From Calothrix sp. MO_192.B10 (GTDB lineage Bacteria; Cyanobacteriota; Cyanobacteriia; Cyanobacteriales; Nostocaceae), in NCBI GenBank assembly GCA_030065055.1, contig JASJDS010000033.1, forward strand, positions 1 through 32,972: 32,972 nt of DNA. The letters run 5' to 3'. Of this stretch, positions 30,979 through 32,972 are shown in pieces. Within the stretch, counting starts at the first letter, position 1; every line of letters starts with the position of its first letter. Both the position numbers and the translations under genes were made by a program. The notes below the pieces were generated by a model. It had not been told where the DNA came from. It ran no database searches and saw nothing but the letters and a program-made list of their open reading frames with translations.

Positions 30979-31005
30979 TGTCACAATTTTAAGGTGTTCT
31001 TCGTC
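30979..31005 (+). promoter_or_regulatory. ECF41-type promoter
   Basis: TGTCACA (30979-30985), 16 bases, CGTC (31002-31005). This is the published promoter consensus for ECF41 sigma factors (-35 TGTCACA, -10 CGTC, 16-base spacer). It lies 35 bases before the azoreductase ATG at 31041 and upstream of the ECF41-like gene itself, implying positive autoregulation of the operon. Confidence 0.85.
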
Positions 31006-31040
31006 TTAGTAAATAGAGATTGGAGAACGAAAAATCAACT

Positions 31041-31664
31041 ATGAAACTACTGGAGATTCAATCGAGTGTTCGTCAAGAAGGCTCTATCTCTCGTGCCTTG
31101 AGTGCCGAGTTTATCCAAGTTTGGCAAATGTCTCATTCCAATACTGATTGTAAAATGCGTGATGTTGGGATAAATCCACCTGCTCATCCAACAGCACTCT
31201 GGACTCAAGCAAATTATACTCCACAGGAGATGCGATCGCTTTCTATGATAGCTGCACTTGCTGATTCCGAAACACTGATTGAGGAATTGCTGTGGGCAGA
31301 TCGCTTATTGCTCGGTGTGCCGATGTATAATTTTAGTGTGCCATCAACATTCAAAGCCTATTTAGATAATGTTGTTCGCATCAATCGCACCTTTTCTTTC
31401 GATCCAACAACTTATACATTTAAAGGACTAGCAACAAGTAAAAAAGCCTTAATTATTACACCGAGTGCAGGTAATTTTGTGGTGGGGACAGATTTAGATC
31501 ATATGAATTTCTGCGATACTTATTTGCGATCGCTTCTCAAGTTTATTGGAATTGATGATATAACAGTTGTGCCTGTACCCGACCAGTTTATGGCGGATGA
31601 AATTCGCCAAGCAGAGATAGCAAAAGCACGAACTAGGTTGATGGAAGTAGCAACAGATTGGTAG
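31041..31664 (+). CDS. azoR: FMN-dependent NADH-azoreductase
   Basis: About 207 aa, flavodoxin-like quinone/azo reductase that uses FMN and NAD(P)H for two-electron reduction of quinones, and of azo dyes in vitro; cytoplasmic dimer. Visible motifs: N-terminal phosphate-binding strand-loop (MKLLEIQSSVRQEGSISRAL), LLLGVPMYNFSVPSTFKAYL (the conserved PMYNF FMN site) and ALIITPSAGNF. ATG 31041 is chosen over TTG 31020 because the family begins exactly at MKLL. It is preceded by an ECF41 promoter and its stop is 4 bases from the next possible start, so it is translationally coupled to the sigma gene. ECF41 genes typically sit with an oxidoreductase; this one fits that role. Confidence 0.92.
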   Translation: MKLLEIQSSVRQEGSISRALSAEFIQVWQMSHSNTDCKMRDVGINPPAHPTALWTQANYTPQEMRSLSMIAALADSETLIEELLWADRLLLGVPMYNFSVPSTFKAYLDNVVRINRTFSFDPTTYTFKGLATSKKALIITPSAGNFVVGTDLDHMNFCDTYLRSLLKFIGIDDITVVPVPDQFMADEIRQAEIAKARTRLMEVATDW

Positions 31665-31668
31665 CACA

Positions 31669-32547
31669 TGGAAAACCTAGAGATATTTAATCAATATCAT
31701 TCTTTACTATTTGCGATCGCAAGCTCGAATGCTTGGCAGTGTTACCGATGCTGAGGATATTATGCAGGAAGCTTGGATACGCTGGCAATTAAATCGGACA
31801 AAAGTAGAATTTCCCAAGGCTTTTCTATCCAGCATTGTCACTCGTTTGTGTATTGATAGGCTTCGTTCTGCCCGCGTCCAGCGAGAAAAGTATATGGGAA
31901 TTTGGTTGCCAGAACCATTCATAACCGAACAGGTTAATGATGTTGAAGATAATGCTGAGTTGGCAGAATCCTTATCCTTTGCCTTTTTAACCATGCTTGA
32001 ATGTTTATCACCAACAGAACGAGCCATTTTTCTGTTACGGGAAGTTTTCAATTATGATTACGCCGACATTGCCAAGACGGTGGGAAAAAGTATTGCTAAT
32101 TGTCGTCAAATTGCTCGCCGTGCCCGTCAGCACCTTTTTCAAAACAAACATGAAAACAAACAGAATCACAGCTTATCTATTCAAAAAAAGGAGAAAATTG
32201 TTGAACAATTCTTGACCAGTTGGAATCAAGGAAATTTGCATCAGCTTGTTGCCTTGATGGCAGAGGATATTACCTTTTGGTCGGATGGTGGTGGTCAAGT
32301 GAAAGCAGCACAGAAACCATTACATAGCTGTCAAAAAGTGGCTCGTTTTTTGATAGCCCTTCGACGTAGTCCCTTGGTGACTAAATTTAGTTCTCAAATC
32401 GTTCAGATTAATGGTCAACCTGGTATTTTGAATACTGTTGAGGGAACTCCTCAAAGCATTTTCAGTTTTCACCTAGAAACGGAGAAAATTTCTGCTATTT
32501 TTGCAGTAGTCAATCCAGAGAAACTAAAGGCAATTGAGCAACGCTAA
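31669..32547 (+). CDS. ECF41-type sigma factor with SnoaL-like C-terminal domain (5' frameshift)
   Basis: Extracytoplasmic-function sigma factor carrying its own regulatory domain instead of an anti-sigma factor. Region 2 (MLGSVTDAEDIMQEAWIRWQ), the signature WLPEP in the linker, and region 4 (LSPTERAIFLLREVFNYDYA) are present. They are followed by a SnoaL-like domain with the ECF41 motifs DGGG (WSDGGGQVKAA) and NPEKL (the family's NPDKL) near the end. From ATG 31669 the natural N-terminus (MENLEIFNQYHSLLFAIA) is in a different frame from the rest; the shift is at about 31716-31722 (GCGATCGCAAGCTCG). The intact open frame only begins at TTG 31711, lacking the first helix. It is therefore either a slightly shortened protein, a recent pseudogene, or a sequencing error. 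Confidence 0.85.
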
Positions 32548-32585
32548 ACAAACATTCCTATCAAAATAACGCGAGAGCGTGAGAA

Positions 32586-32606
32586 CCCCTACCTTTTAAG
32601 GAGGGG
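32586..32606. repeat. TnpB-element-type end hairpin
   Basis: CCCCT-A-CCTT (32586-32595), loop TT, AAGG-AGGGG (32598-32606): nine pairs with one bulged A. It resembles the right-end stems of IS200/IS605-type elements and the stems at 1220-1240 and 8890-8912 in size and loop. Confidence 0.5.
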
Positions 32607-32800
32607 ATGAAACGCGACACCCAGGATTTTAGTCCGGCGTTTCTACTAATAATGGTATAATAAGATTAGCGGTAAAGCGCACTTAACTATTACCGGGCAA
32701 CTCAGCCCCATCATGGATCGTCGAGACAAATATCACCAACCGAAAACTGTAAAGGTGAGTCAGCGCGGTGGACGGGTTCCCCGGCATAAAGCGACTGACG

Positions 32801-32836
32801 TTCGCGGAGCGTCTCCGAAGGAGATACCCGAAGGGT
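32801..32836. repeat. 36-bp dispersed repeat, copy 2
   Basis: The exact reverse complement of 8952-8987. In both places it neighbours TnpB-type sequence, which suggests it travels with, or tends to land in, such elements. Confidence 0.75.
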
Positions 32837-32972
32837 GACGCGACCTGCACGATTAAGCCGACTAAAGGTAGAGTAACTGTTCCAAAACAATATTAAGATC
32901 CGTTTGGGGAGGGGCACTTCCAGCAACGTTAAATGAAAATGCCTGTGGAGGCGGTCTGGCGGGGGCAAGAAA

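Larger units (their letters stand above)
32548..32972. other. Repeat and TnpB-element debris at the right edge
   Basis: No complete gene is supported. The stretch holds an element-end-type hairpin (32586-32606), a possible -10 (TATAAT at 32657-32662), a GGTTCCCC palindrome, and the 36-bp repeat at 32801-32836. One frame near the edge (TLNENACGGGLAGA) looks like the tail of a TnpB, but it is too short to call. Confidence 0.45.

Noticed and set aside
32711-32968. Minus-strand frame at the right edge
   Set aside because: It is made of dispersed repeat sequence (RVSPSETLRERQSL, also seen near 8960) and has no protein character.

Overview
The window looks like chromosomal or large-plasmid accessory DNA of a filamentous (Nostocales-type) cyanobacterium. 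The evidence is AT-rich DNA, many HIP1 octamers (GCGATCGC), spacer repeats of the kind common in Nostoc-like genomes (pyrimidine-rich short tandem repeats, TAGCGCTACG and GGTTCCCC palindromes), and typical cyanobacterial families: DUF928, DUF1822, CHASE2, CHAT, and cyanobacterial TPS haemagglutinin-like proteins. No ribosomal or tRNA gene is supported.

Layout. (1) 1-3500: small, mostly unrecognised genes, disrupted by a degenerate IS (926-2213) with perfect 20-bp terminal repeats; one of these genes is DUF6876. (2) 3555-7676: a TetR repressor divergent from a redox/detoxification set (two-helix membrane protein, NTF2-like protein, two short-chain dehydrogenases, an aldo/keto reductase). A shared palindrome, TTACG-N3-CGTAA, lies in front of the repressor/membrane-protein pair and both dehydrogenases, and is the likely operator. 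(3) 7680-12050: a graveyard. It holds two copies of a different operator in front of a truncated efflux-adaptor-like gene, a second aldo/keto reductase cut by a complete TnpB element, a DoxX-like gene, a transposase remnant, and a chimera of histidine-kinase and transposase pieces. (4) 12052-25558: a CHAT-centred module. It contains DUF928; a TPR-CHAT caspase-like protein and a repetitive TPS-type adhesin (both minus strand); then a sigma-70-like protein, DUF1822 and a CHAT-CHASE2 membrane protein (plus strand). This is the best candidate in the window for an undescribed system: a membrane sensor with a caspase-like domain, a dedicated sigma-like factor, a secreted repeat protein and a second caspase-like protein. 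(5) 25559-30274: a large multidomain lectin-like protein (Vps62, PLAT-like, beta-trefoil-like, beta/gamma-crystallin, tachylectin-like) and a tandem pair of small secretion- or structure-like proteins. Each of these two loci is preceded by a copy of the same ~121-bp leader. (6) 30530-32547: a conserved hypothetical gene, then azoreductase plus an ECF41-type sigma factor, preceded by an exact match to the ECF41 promoter (TGTCACA-N16-CGTC). (7) The right edge is repeat and TnpB-type end debris.

All family assignments come from reading the translations by eye; no search was run. Catalytic residues cited are visible in the sequence. Functional links between genes are inference from order, orientation and shared sites.
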